DNA of 21,884 nucleotides from JALOAR01 sp964348605 (GTDB lineage Bacteria > Patescibacteriota > Minisyncoccia > UBA6257 > Colwellbacteraceae): positions 1 to 21,884 of the forward strand of contig CAYGDC010000006.1 in the NCBI GenBank assembly GCA_964348605.1, written 5' to 3'. Within the stretch, counting starts at the first letter, position 1, and every line of letters begins with the position of its first letter. Both the position numbers and the translations under genes were made by a program. Shown in pieces: positions 15,008 through 21,491 of the stretch. The notes below the pieces were generated by a model, which ran no database searches, was not told where the DNA came from, and saw nothing but the letters and a program-made list of their open reading frames with translations.

Positions 15008-16057
15008 ATGAAACGCCAAAATATTTTATTTATAATTTTAATTATCTCCATTATTATTTTAGTTGCCTTATTAGATGTCCGCGCTCTTGCGCCCACTGAA
15101 GCTAGAAACTGGGATATAGTCAGCCGTCTTTTTAGTAATGCTAAATCTAGCCCTGTCGTGTCTGCGAACCCTCACTCTGCTCAAGACTTAAAATTTCAAA
15201 CCAACATTACGGATTTTTTCCGCAAATTCTTCAATCTTGAAATAAATCAATTAGAAGAGCCTATCTCTCCTGCAGAATATTCACAATTAAACGGAGCACA
15301 AGAGCAAGGACTCTCTCCAGATAAGTCGCGAGCTCCCTACGATCCTCGCATGGAATACGAAGAAGCCGTCATCGGAGCGGTAGATAGAGTAGCTCCCAGC
15401 GTTGTCTCGATTGTTGTTTCTAGATATGTCCCTGTGCTGGAAAGATGTCCTGTTACTGACCCATTTTGGGGACCAGACTTTCGTCTCTATATTCCCTGTG
15501 ATTTAGGTAGAACAGAAAGAGTAGAAATTGGCGGTGGAACGGGTTTTTTTGTCTCAAGCGACGGCTTAATCCTTACAAATAAACATGTAGTAGCAGATAG
15601 AAGCGCGGAATATATCATCTTCGCGGGCGAAGACGCACGCCATAGTGCTAGAGTTATTGCCATAGATGATGTGGAAGACCTGGCTTTATTAAAAATTGAA
15701 GGCGATAACTTTCCAGCTCTGCCTTTAGGTAATTCCGATACTGTGCGTCTTGGTCAGACAGCAATAGCAATAGGTAACGCATTAGGTGAGTTTAAGAACA
15801 CTGTTTCAAGAGGAGTTATATCCGGTCTTGGTCGCACAGTTCAAGCCAGCGATGCACTTGGCAGAACCATAACGATTGAAAATGTTTTTCAAACGGACGC
15901 CGCTATTAATCCTGGCAACTCCGGTGGCCCACTCATCAATTTAAGAGGGGAAGTAATCGGTGTTAATACAGCAATTGCGCGCGGAGCTGAAAATATCGGT
16001 TTTGCTATTCCTGTAAACAAAGCACGCGAGCTTATACAGACTATTGCTCTTCCTTAA
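15008..16057 (+). CDS. HtrA/DegP-like trypsin-fold serine protease without PDZ domain
   Basis: A 349-residue protein with one N-terminal transmembrane segment (about residues 6-22) and a linker of about 95 residues leading to an S1C-type protease domain (about 115-349) outside the membrane. The catalytic triad is complete: H193 (TNKHVV), D224 (VEDLALLKI) and S305 (GNSGGP). HtrA proteases degrade or refold damaged exported proteins. The protein stops right after the protease domain (ARELIQTIALP), so the one or two PDZ domains that normally regulate HtrA are missing. A pair of cysteines, C147 and C164, flanks a short insertion before the HxxGxG-type start of the barrel and may form a disulfide. 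It is a single-gene unit with its own leaderless-type promoter, bracketed by direct repeats. Confidence 0.88.
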   Translation: MKRQNILFIILIISIIILVALLDVRALAPTEARNWDIVSRLFSNAKSSPVVSANPHSAQDLKFQTNITDFFRKFFNLEINQLEEPISPAEYSQLNGAQEQGLSPDKSRAPYDPRMEYEEAVIGAVDRVAPSVVSIVVSRYVPVLERCPVTDPFWGPDFRLYIPCDLGRTERVEIGGGTGFFVSSDGLILTNKHVVADRSAEYIIFAGEDARHSARVIAIDDVEDLALLKIEGDNFPALPLGNSDTVRLGQTAIAIGNALGEFKNTVSRGVISGLGRTVQASDALGRTITIENVFQTDAAINPGNSGGPLINLRGEVIGVNTAIARGAENIGFAIPVNKARELIQTIALP

Positions 16058-16064
16058 AGCTTTG

Positions 16065-16092
16065 AATTTTGTATTTCTTTAAACTTTTAAGC
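16065..16092 (+). repeat. Direct repeat copy right of the htrA-like gene
   Basis: Partner of 14886-14913 (three mismatches in 28 nt). It starts 8 nt after the protease stop codon. Confidence 0.5.
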
Positions 16093-16126
16093 TTTCTCTG
16101 CTTTGCGGACTCACATATCGAGATAA

Positions 16127-16162
16127 TTTGTCTCTGCTTCGTCAGATCTCGCATAGCAAGAT
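16127..16162. repeat. Decayed copy of the twin mini-hairpin repeat
   Basis: It aligns with the copies at 19918-19952 and 21071-21105 (starts TTTGTCT, shares CAGATCTCGC and AGCNAGAT), but both hairpins carry mismatches. It lies upstream of the clpB promoter. Confidence 0.5.
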
Positions 16163-16165
16163 CAT

Positions 16166-16194
16166 TTGTCATTTTTAATAATAAATCGTATATT
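16166..16194 (+). promoter_or_regulatory. Predicted promoter of the clpB-like gene
   Basis: TTGTCA (16166-16171), a 17-nt spacer and TATATT (16189-16194). Overlapping alternatives TATTAT and TATAAA follow, and all predict a leader of 0-8 nt before the ATG at 16208. A 10-bp direct repeat, ATAAATCGTA, occurs at 16181-16190 and 16195-16204 over the -10 and start region and could be a regulator site. No CIRCE-type inverted repeat is present. Confidence 0.4.
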
Positions 16195-16207
16195 ATAAAT
16201 CGTAATC

Positions 16208-18838
16208 ATGAATAATAATTCTTTTAATCGTTTTACAATCAAAGCTCAAGAAGCAGTACAAAACGCTCAAGACCTTGCTTTTTCAAAGGGTCATGGCGAA
16301 TTTCGCGCTCTTCACCTTCTTTCTGTGTTATTGCGCGACCCAGACACCCTTACCCAACCTATTTTAGATAAAGCAGGCGTTAATTTAGACGAATTTGATG
16401 CCGAACTTGAAGCAGAAATGCGTCGTTATCCTAAGTCTTTTTCTGCAAACTCTATCGCACAACTCTACCTTTCTCCTGAAACAGTCCATATCATTGAAAT
16501 CGCTGCCAAGTTTGCGCGAGCAAGCAATGACGAGTTTATCTCTTGCGAGCATTTATTTATGGGCATAGTTGAAGTGCCTTCCGCCGCTAAAGCCCTACTT
16601 GAAAGATTTGCCGTTAAGCGCGACATAGTGATTCGCGCCTTGGCTGAGCTTCGTGGCAATGTACAGGTAACCGATCAAACTCCTGAATCAAAATTTCGTG
16701 TTTTAGAAAAATATGCTGAAAATCTAACCACAAAAGCTCGCGCCGGAAAATTAGACCCTCTTATCGGCAGAGAAGAAGAGCTTCGCCGTATTATTCAGAT
16801 TCTTTCTCGCCGTACTAAAAATAATCCCTGCCTTATCGGAGAATCAGGCGTAGGCAAAACTGCTATTGTTGAAGGCCTTGCCGCTAAAATTGTGGCAGGA
16901 GATGTTCCAGAAACACTAAAAACAAAAGAAGTCATCTCTCTTGACCTTGGCTCTCTTATCGCTGGCACTAAGTTTAGAGGAGAGTTTGAAGACCGCCTAA
17001 AAGCGTTTATTAAAGAAATCAAAAGCGCAAACGGCAAATACATTCTATTTATAGACGAAATACACATGATAGTTGGCGCTGGCCAAGCAGAAGGCGCGAT
17101 TGATGCCGCAAATCTCCTAAAACCCGCTCTCGCAAGAGGGGAACTTCACGCTGTTGGCGCGACAACTATTAAAGAATACCAACGCTACATAGAAAAAGAT
17201 TCTGCTCTTGAGCGCCGTTTTCAACCCATTATGGTTGACGAACCATCCATTGAAGACAGCGTCAATATTTTAAGAGGCCTTAAAGACCGTTATGAATCCC
17301 ATCACGGACTTCGCATTTCAGACGATGCCATTCAATCGGCAGTAAGTCTCGCAAGTCGTTATATTACTGACCGTTTTCTTCCCGATAAAGCAGTAGATGT
17401 AATAGATGAAGCGGCAGCAGCTAAAAAACTAGAAACGGACTCTGTTCCTCACGACATAGACAAGCTTAAAAAACGGATTACAAGTTTAGAAATTGAAAAA
17501 AAGGCGTTAGAAAACGAACCATCGTCCAAAACGCGAGTGGCAAGAATCAAAGAAATAGACCGAGAGCTCGCTACTCATAAAACCAAATATGACGAAATGA
17601 ACACCGAGTGGTCAGCGGATAGAATGGTAGGTGAAAACGGTCGCAATCTTCGCCGTCAAATAGATTCTCTAAAACGCGAAGCCGAAATAGCTGAACGAGA
17701 TGGCAATTTAGAAGTAGTCGCAAAACTTCGCTACGGAGATCTCCCTCAAGCAGAAAAAGAGCTTGCATCTCACGAAAAGAAATATTTTGCCCCAAAAAGC
17801 GATAAGCGTTTTTCTCGCGAAGAGGTCAACAAAGAAGATGTCGCTGAGGTTATTTCTCGCTGGACAGGCATTCCCATCACAAACCTATTAGAAGCCGAAT
17901 CAGCAAAACTAATTCGCATAGAAGAAGAGCTTCGCAAGCGTGTTGTTGGCCAAGAAGAAGCGGTCTCTGCAATCGCAAACGCCCTTCGCCGAGCTCGCGC
18001 TGGGCTTTCCGACCCCAATCGTCCCGTTGGTTCCTTTATGTTTTTAGGCCCCACAGGAGTTGGTAAAACCGAGCTTGCTAAAGCGCTCGCCAAGTTTATT
18101 TTCAACAAAGAAGACGCTCTTATTCGCATTGATATGTCCGAATATATGGAGCGTCATTCAACTGCTCGCCTTATCGGCTCACCTCCGGGCTATATTGGCC
18201 ACGAAGAAGGAGGACAACTTACAGAGACTATCCGTCATCGCCCATACAGCCTTATTCTTTTTGATGAAATAGAAAAAGCACATCCTGAAGTTTTCAATAT
18301 TCTCCTACAAGTCCTTGATAACGGACGTTTAACTGACTCTAAAGGCAAAGTAGTAAACTTCAAAAATAGCATTATTATTCTTACCTCTAATGTTGGATCA
18401 GAGCTTGGCAAAGAAATGTCTCGCATAGGTTTTTCTGCTTCTAACGAAGAATTAGAAGAGCGTGAAGAAAACTATCGTGAGAGAGTGAGAGAATCTCTAA
18501 AAGAAGAGTTTCGTCCTGAGTTTTTGAATCGTCTAGACGACATTATTATTTTCAAATCCCTCACTAAAAAAGATTTAATCCAAATCGTGGATATTCAACT
18601 TGAAGCCGTCCGCGAACGACTAGAAGAAAAGGGGATTAAGATGACCGTTAATGCTGCCGCTAAACAATACCTCATTGAAAAAGGATTTGACCCAGAGTTT
18701 GGCGCAAGACCTCTAAAAAGACTCGTTCAAAAAGTCGTATTGGATAAACTTGCAGACCGCATTATCCGCGGAGAAATGAAAGATGGTGGAAAAATTAAAA
18801 TCGGTATTGAAAACGCCGAAATTGCGATTAGGAGTTAA
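16208..18838 (+). CDS. clpB: ClpB-type AAA+ disaggregase carrying a ClpP-docking-like IGF loop
   Basis: An 876-residue Hsp100 protein. Order: N-terminal double Clp repeat domain (about 5-150); first AAA+ module with Walker A GESGVGKT (211-218), Walker B with D283-E284, pore-loop F256 and arginine fingers R336-R337; a long coiled-coil middle domain (about 405-530); and a second AAA+ module with Walker A GPTGVGKT (614-621), Walker B D686-E687 and pore-loop Y662 (GYIG), ending FGARPLKRLVQK. The middle domain has full ClpB length and its LRYGDLPQAEKEL signature, so the closest family is ClpB, which resolubilises aggregates with DnaK. However, residues 738-755 form an insertion with I740-G741-F742, the loop type by which ClpA, ClpC and ClpX bind ClpP and which ClpB normally lacks. 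It overlaps the next gene by 56 bp. Confidence 0.92.
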   Translation: MNNNSFNRFTIKAQEAVQNAQDLAFSKGHGEFRALHLLSVLLRDPDTLTQPILDKAGVNLDEFDAELEAEMRRYPKSFSANSIAQLYLSPETVHIIEIAAKFARASNDEFISCEHLFMGIVEVPSAAKALLERFAVKRDIVIRALAELRGNVQVTDQTPESKFRVLEKYAENLTTKARAGKLDPLIGREEELRRIIQILSRRTKNNPCLIGESGVGKTAIVEGLAAKIVAGDVPETLKTKEVISLDLGSLIAGTKFRGEFEDRLKAFIKEIKSANGKYILFIDEIHMIVGAGQAEGAIDAANLLKPALARGELHAVGATTIKEYQRYIEKDSALERRFQPIMVDEPSIEDSVNILRGLKDRYESHHGLRISDDAIQSAVSLASRYITDRFLPDKAVDVIDEAAAAKKLETDSVPHDIDKLKKRITSLEIEKKALENEPSSKTRVARIKEIDRELATHKTKYDEMNTEWSADRMVGENGRNLRRQIDSLKREAEIAERDGNLEVVAKLRYGDLPQAEKELASHEKKYFAPKSDKRFSREEVNKEDVAEVISRWTGIPITNLLEAESAKLIRIEEELRKRVVGQEEAVSAIANALRRARAGLSDPNRPVGSFMFLGPTGVGKTELAKALAKFIFNKEDALIRIDMSEYMERHSTARLIGSPPGYIGHEEGGQLTETIRHRPYSLILFDEIEKAHPEVFNILLQVLDNGRLTDSKGKVVNFKNSIIILTSNVGSELGKEMSRIGFSASNEELEEREENYRERVRESLKEEFRPEFLNRLDDIIIFKSLTKKDLIQIVDIQLEAVRERLEEKGIKMTVNAAAKQYLIEKGFDPEFGARPLKRLVQKVVLDKLADRIIRGEMKDGGKIKIGIENAEIAIRS

Positions 18839-19466
18839 GGCGCTTATTTTAGCACTTGCTCTTTATATGCTTCCTGTGTGGATGGCAGTTTTTATTGCCT
18901 TTATTCTTTATATGCGTCATCCGGCATTTTCCTTGAACTTTTTAGGAAGCCTTATATCGCTTTTTATTGTTTTTAATGCCCTTACAATCGCTGGCGCCCT
19001 CTCCCCCATTTTTATTTCTGTCTTTATTGCTGTTTTATTTTATATTCTGCTTGGCGTAAAAAACATAACATTCCGCCATCGCTTGCAGGCATTTTTCGCT
19101 TTGCTCGCAGTTATAATATTTACTTCATTATGGGGATTTTTTGCAGGCGCCCTTTCTCTTCTTTTTGTTTCTACTGTCGTCTTTTTAGTCTGCCGAGACG
19201 CCCTTTATTCGTTTATGCCCCTGCCTAATCGCTCCTTTTTACTTGCTCTCGTTTCTGCTTTCGTAGTTACGCAACTTTCTTGGGCAATTTTTTACCTTAA
19301 TATTCCTGTTTTTTGGTCAGTGATAGTGGTTTTTCTCATTTTCGCTAGCGTATTGCATTTAATAATCCAACATCTCCGTGGCGCGCTATTTCGATCAGAT
19401 GCTCCCTTCATAGCTGTTGCTATTGTGGTAGCAACTCTCGCTATGATGATTATGGTGGCGTTTTGA
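18783..19466 (+). CDS. Polytopic membrane protein of unknown function
   Basis: A 227-residue very hydrophobic protein with about seven to eight predicted membrane helices starting near residue 17. The basic N-terminus (MVEKLKSVLKTPKLRLG) precedes the first helix, consistent with a cytoplasmic N-terminus and with the ATG at 18783. That start puts the first 56 bp inside the end of the clpB-like gene; a shorter form from ATG 18867 would lose the basic stretch and part of helix 1. No transport or enzyme motif is recognisable. A single mid-protein VCRDALYSFMPLPNRS loop is the most polar part. Overlap with clpB suggests coupled expression, possibly in a stress response, but function is unknown. It is one of the few genes here that stops with TGA. 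Confidence 0.7.
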   Translation: MVEKLKSVLKTPKLRLGVKALILALALYMLPVWMAVFIAFILYMRHPAFSLNFLGSLISLFIVFNALTIAGALSPIFISVFIAVLFYILLGVKNITFRHRLQAFFALLAVIIFTSLWGFFAGALSLLFVSTVVFLVCRDALYSFMPLPNRSFLLALVSAFVVTQLSWAIFYLNIPVFWSVIVVFLIFASVLHLIIQHLRGALFRSDAPFIAVAIVVATLAMMIMVAF

Positions 19467-19483
19467 TGTAAAACCACAAATAA

Positions 19484-19508
19484 CAAATTACAAATCACAA
19501 ACAATACC
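19484..19508 (+). repeat. Left inverted repeat of the four-helix-bundle cassette
   Basis: Begins CAAATTACAAA and ends CAATACC. Compared with the reverse complement of 19895-19921, 24 of 27 alignment columns are identical, with two single-base indels and one C/T difference. It ends 9 nt before the ATG of the enclosed gene. Confidence 0.7.
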
Positions 19509-19517
19509 CAAATTCTA

Positions 19518-19880
19518 ATGACCGAAACCACAAACAAGAATTACGATTTAGAAGAAAGAACAGCTGTTTTTGCTGAAAAGTGTAGAGATTATGTTAGAAA
19601 ACTACCTCGCACTATTGCTAGCATAGAAGACGGAAAACAACTGATTAGATCTTCGGGCTCTCAAGCCGCTAATTATATAGAGGCCAACGAAGCCTTGAGT
19701 AAAAAAGACTTTCAACACAGGATTCGGATTGCTCGGAAAGAAGCAAAAGAAAGTTGTTTATGGTTACGCCTGTCTCAATCAGAAAATAATACGGATTTAG
19801 AAAACGAGAAACAAAAACTCTTAAAAGAAGGCACAGAGCTTCGTAGTATATTTACCTCTATTCTTAACAAGAGTAAATAA
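19518..19880 (+). CDS. Four-helix-bundle protein, S23 / 23S rRNA-intervening-sequence family
   Basis: A 120-residue, all-helical protein. The family signature is clear: YDLEERTAVFAEKCRDYVRKLPRT, then DGKQLIRSSGSQAANYIEANEALSKKDFQHRI, then ARKEAKESCLWLRL. These proteins form pentamers of four-helix bundles and are basic on one face; they were first found encoded in intervening sequences of 23S rRNA genes and are structurally related to Avd, the accessory protein of diversity-generating retroelements. Their biochemical role is not established. Here the gene is not in an rRNA gene, but it is bracketed by near-perfect inverted repeats 9 nt upstream and 14 nt downstream, so it may be a small mobile cassette. 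No clear promoter or Shine-Dalgarno sequence precedes it. Confidence 0.88.
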   Translation: MTETTNKNYDLEERTAVFAEKCRDYVRKLPRTIASIEDGKQLIRSSGSQAANYIEANEALSKKDFQHRIRIARKEAKESCLWLRLSQSENNTDLENEKQKLLKEGTELRSIFTSILNKSK

Positions 19881-19894
19881 TTAAGACGGTTCTT

Positions 19895-19921
19895 GGTATT
19901 CGTTTGTAATTTTGTAATTTG
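19895..19921 (-). repeat. Right inverted repeat of the four-helix-bundle cassette
   Basis: Reverse complement of the left arm at 19484-19508 (24 of 27 columns identical). It runs directly into a twin mini-hairpin repeat (19918-19952). Confidence 0.7.
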
Positions 19922-19952
19922 TCTGGCTTCGCTAGATCTCGCGTAGCGAGAT
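19918..19952. repeat. Twin mini-hairpin repeat
   Basis: Two abutting 15-nt hairpins, each with 6-nt arms and a 3-nt loop: TCTGGC-ttc-GCTAGA (one mismatch) and TCTCGC-gta-GCGAGA (perfect). Preceded by TTTG, as in the copy at 21071. Confidence 0.75.
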
Positions 19953-19957
19953 AATTT

Positions 19958-19985
19958 CCCACCAAGCGGTACTCCGCATAGTGGG
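19958..19985. other. Two-part hairpin before the winged-helix gene
   Basis: Outer stem CCCAC/GTGGG encloses an inner GCGG-tact-CCGC stem and is followed by CCTTTT. The T run merges with the -35 box TTGACA, so it may act as a weak terminator for upstream transcription while abutting the next promoter. Confidence 0.5.
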
Positions 19986-19989
19986 CCTT

Positions 19990-20018
19990 TTGACATCACT
20001 CGTCCATTTTGATATACA
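19990..20018 (+). promoter_or_regulatory. Consensus promoter of the winged-helix gene (leaderless)
   Basis: TTGACA (19990-19995, perfect -35), a 17-nt spacer and TATACA (20013-20018) with an extended TGa, then 7 nt to the ATG at 20026. This rules out the upstream in-frame GTG at 19981, which lies before the -35 box. Confidence 0.75.
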
Positions 20019-20025
20019 GAAGATA

Positions 20026-20955
20026 ATGAATTCTGAACTCCAATCGCTTGTCTCGGACATCGCGGTGGCGATGTTCAAAGTATCGTCCATCATAAGGCAC
20101 GCTACTCTAAAGGCCGAGTTAGAAAACAAGGCCATCTATCTTGTTAGCAATCCTAACTCGGACACAATTATCAACATAGCAAATCTTATTGTTCTCGGCA
20201 GAGAAATAGGGGAGATAAAATCTTCAAACGCATCTATTTTAATCAGAGAGCTAGAAAGATTAAGAAAAGGCATTCTTCTCTCGCCAGCTGTTGAAGAAAT
20301 GGACATCTCTTCCCAGTTTGCCCGTAATAATTCAGACACCAATGATGTCATTTCTCTCCCTGCTCCATCAACAAGCACTCCACCGCCCCCTCTTTCTATA
20401 AAAACAGAAATCCATAATCCCCACACAAACTCGGACAAAGTAATCAGCCAACCAGTATCTGCTAAAACTTTTTTTAATCCAGAAAAAGTATATCAATACA
20501 TTCAGGCAAGAAAAGGAACTAGGCTTAAAGAACTAGAATCAGTATTTAACACGGTAAGTGGCAGAACTATCCGTCGCATTACCGACTCCCTAATTAAAGA
20601 AGGTAAAATTGAACGAGTTGGCAATCCTGGTCCTACTAGCTTTTATCGTGTGCCACCAGTGTTCACAAACAATACGCAACAAGTCTCGCTACGCGAGATT
20701 CCGCAAAGCGGAACCACAAATGAGGAATCACTATCCACAGGCGAGCAGGGGACAAGCTCTGTTTCAAAAGACTCCATAAAACAAAATAATCCGCAATCAA
20801 CTGAAGTCAAAAGCCAAGCGTCTGTCTCTGCGACCTCCGCCCCCACATTGATTTCCGCTCCTATTTCTACGCCCACTATCTCTCTGCCTGCTTCATCCAC
20901 CCCGCCTACTCCCTTGTCTCCCCCCGCAAAAGCATTTGGATATTTAAGTCTTTAA
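20026..20955 (+). CDS. N-terminal helical (Avd-like?) domain plus winged-helix DNA-binding protein
   Basis: A 309-residue protein from ATG 20026; an in-frame GTG at 19981 is excluded by the promoter. Residues 1-85 are helical (AMFKVSSIIRHATLKAELENKAIYLV, then IINIANLIVLGREIGEI, then LIRELERLRKG). The spacing of these helices recalls Avd/S23-type four-helix bundles, but the match is by eye only. A Ser/Pro/Thr linker follows, then a winged helix-turn-helix of DeoR-like style (about 149-206: FNPEKVYQYIQARKGTRLKE, SGRTIRRITDSLIKEGKIERVG). The last 100 residues are low-complexity Ser/Thr/Pro. Residues 220-230 (SLREIPQSG) are encoded by a twin mini-hairpin repeat inserted in frame. It has its own strong promoter. 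A DNA-binding regulator is the likely role; targets are unknown. Confidence 0.78.
   Translation: MNSELQSLVSDIAVAMFKVSSIIRHATLKAELENKAIYLVSNPNSDTIINIANLIVLGREIGEIKSSNASILIRELERLRKGILLSPAVEEMDISSQFARNNSDTNDVISLPAPSTSTPPPPLSIKTEIHNPHTNSDKVISQPVSAKTFFNPEKVYQYIQARKGTRLKELESVFNTVSGRTIRRITDSLIKEGKIERVGNPGPTSFYRVPPVFTNNTQQVSLREIPQSGTTNEESLSTGEQGTSSVSKDSIKQNNPQSTEVKSQASVSATSAPTLISAPISTPTISLPASSTPPTPLSPPAKAFGYLSL
20684..20713. repeat. Twin mini-hairpin repeat inside a coding sequence
   Basis: TCTCGC-tac-GCGAGA (20684-20698) directly abutting TTCCGC-aaa-GCGGAA (20699-20713). Both stems are perfect. The 30-nt length equals 10 codons, so the reading frame of the winged-helix gene is kept. Confidence 0.8.
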
Positions 20956-21070
20956 GCCTTTTTCCGCTACCTCTTGCTTGCATTAGGAGCCCAGAACTTC
21001 TTTAAGCTTGCCAGTCTTTAGTTATCAATTATTAGTTGATAGTTGCATTTTTGGTTTTTGGTCTTTACTT

Positions 21071-21105
21071 TTTGTCTGGCTACGCCAGATCTCGCAAAGC
21101 GAGAG
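21071..21105. repeat. Twin mini-hairpin repeat (best intergenic copy)
   Basis: TTTG, then TCTGGC-tac-GCCAGA (21075-21089) abutting TCTCGC-aaa-GCGAGA (21090-21104). Both stems are perfect and a T run follows (21106-21111), so it may also terminate transcription. Confidence 0.8.
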
Positions 21106-21119
21106 TTTTTTATATAACC

Positions 21120-21165
21120 AACTCGGCCACGCTTTAACTCGGCCACGCTCTCCTAACTCGGCCAA
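21120..21165 (+). repeat. AACTCGGCCA short tandem repeats
   Basis: Three copies at 21120-21133, 21136-21149 and 21155-21165; the first two are identical over 14 nt (AACTCGGCCACGCT). Related CTAACTCGG and its reverse complement CCGAGTTAG occur inside the winged-helix gene at 20153-20161 and 20114-20122. Confidence 0.65.
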
Positions 21166-21237
21166 CCCTTAATTCCCCTGTATTTATTGAATCTTTGAAG
21201 CTTTTTGCTTTTAATCCTTCCGTAAAGCGGGCTCTAG

Positions 21238-21341
21238 ATTCCCGCTTTCGCGGGAATGACACACCCTTTCTGTCATCCCCGCCTACGAGCGGGGATCCAG
21301 GATTTATACAAACCATAGATTCCCGCTTCCGCGGGAATGAC
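21238..21341. repeat. Cluster of three ATTCCCGC...GCGGGAAT palindromes (REP/dRS3-like)
   Basis: Hairpins at 21238-21257 (8-bp stem, loop tttc), 21275-21296 (variant ATCCCCGC/GCGGGGAT, loop of 6) and 21319-21338 (8-bp stem, loop ttcc). The first and third are followed by GAC, and the second is preceded by TGTC, so neighbouring copies are in opposite orientation. Such palindromes are widespread in bacterial intergenic regions and produce spurious ORFs. Confidence 0.8.
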
Positions 21342-21491
21342 GATAATAAAAACCAAATACCAAAAACCAAAACCACAAATCAAAAATTAAAACGACAAAC
21401 AATAAGACAACTAACAACTGACGACTTTCTGTAATTTGGTGCTTGTGATTTGTGATTTCCCCCTTTTGTAACTCTTCCCCCATATTTGCGT

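Noticed and set aside
19981..20025. Upstream GTG start for the winged-helix gene
   Set aside because: It precedes a perfect -35 box (19990-19995) and -10 box (20013-20018); the ATG at 20026 is at the leaderless distance.
21134..21434. Overlapping ORFs on both strands with DSRFRGND and FPRKRES motifs
   Set aside because: These are translations of the ATTCCCGC/GCGGGAAT palindromes; the strings appear in spurious ORFs wherever such repeats occur. No start signal or domain supports a gene.
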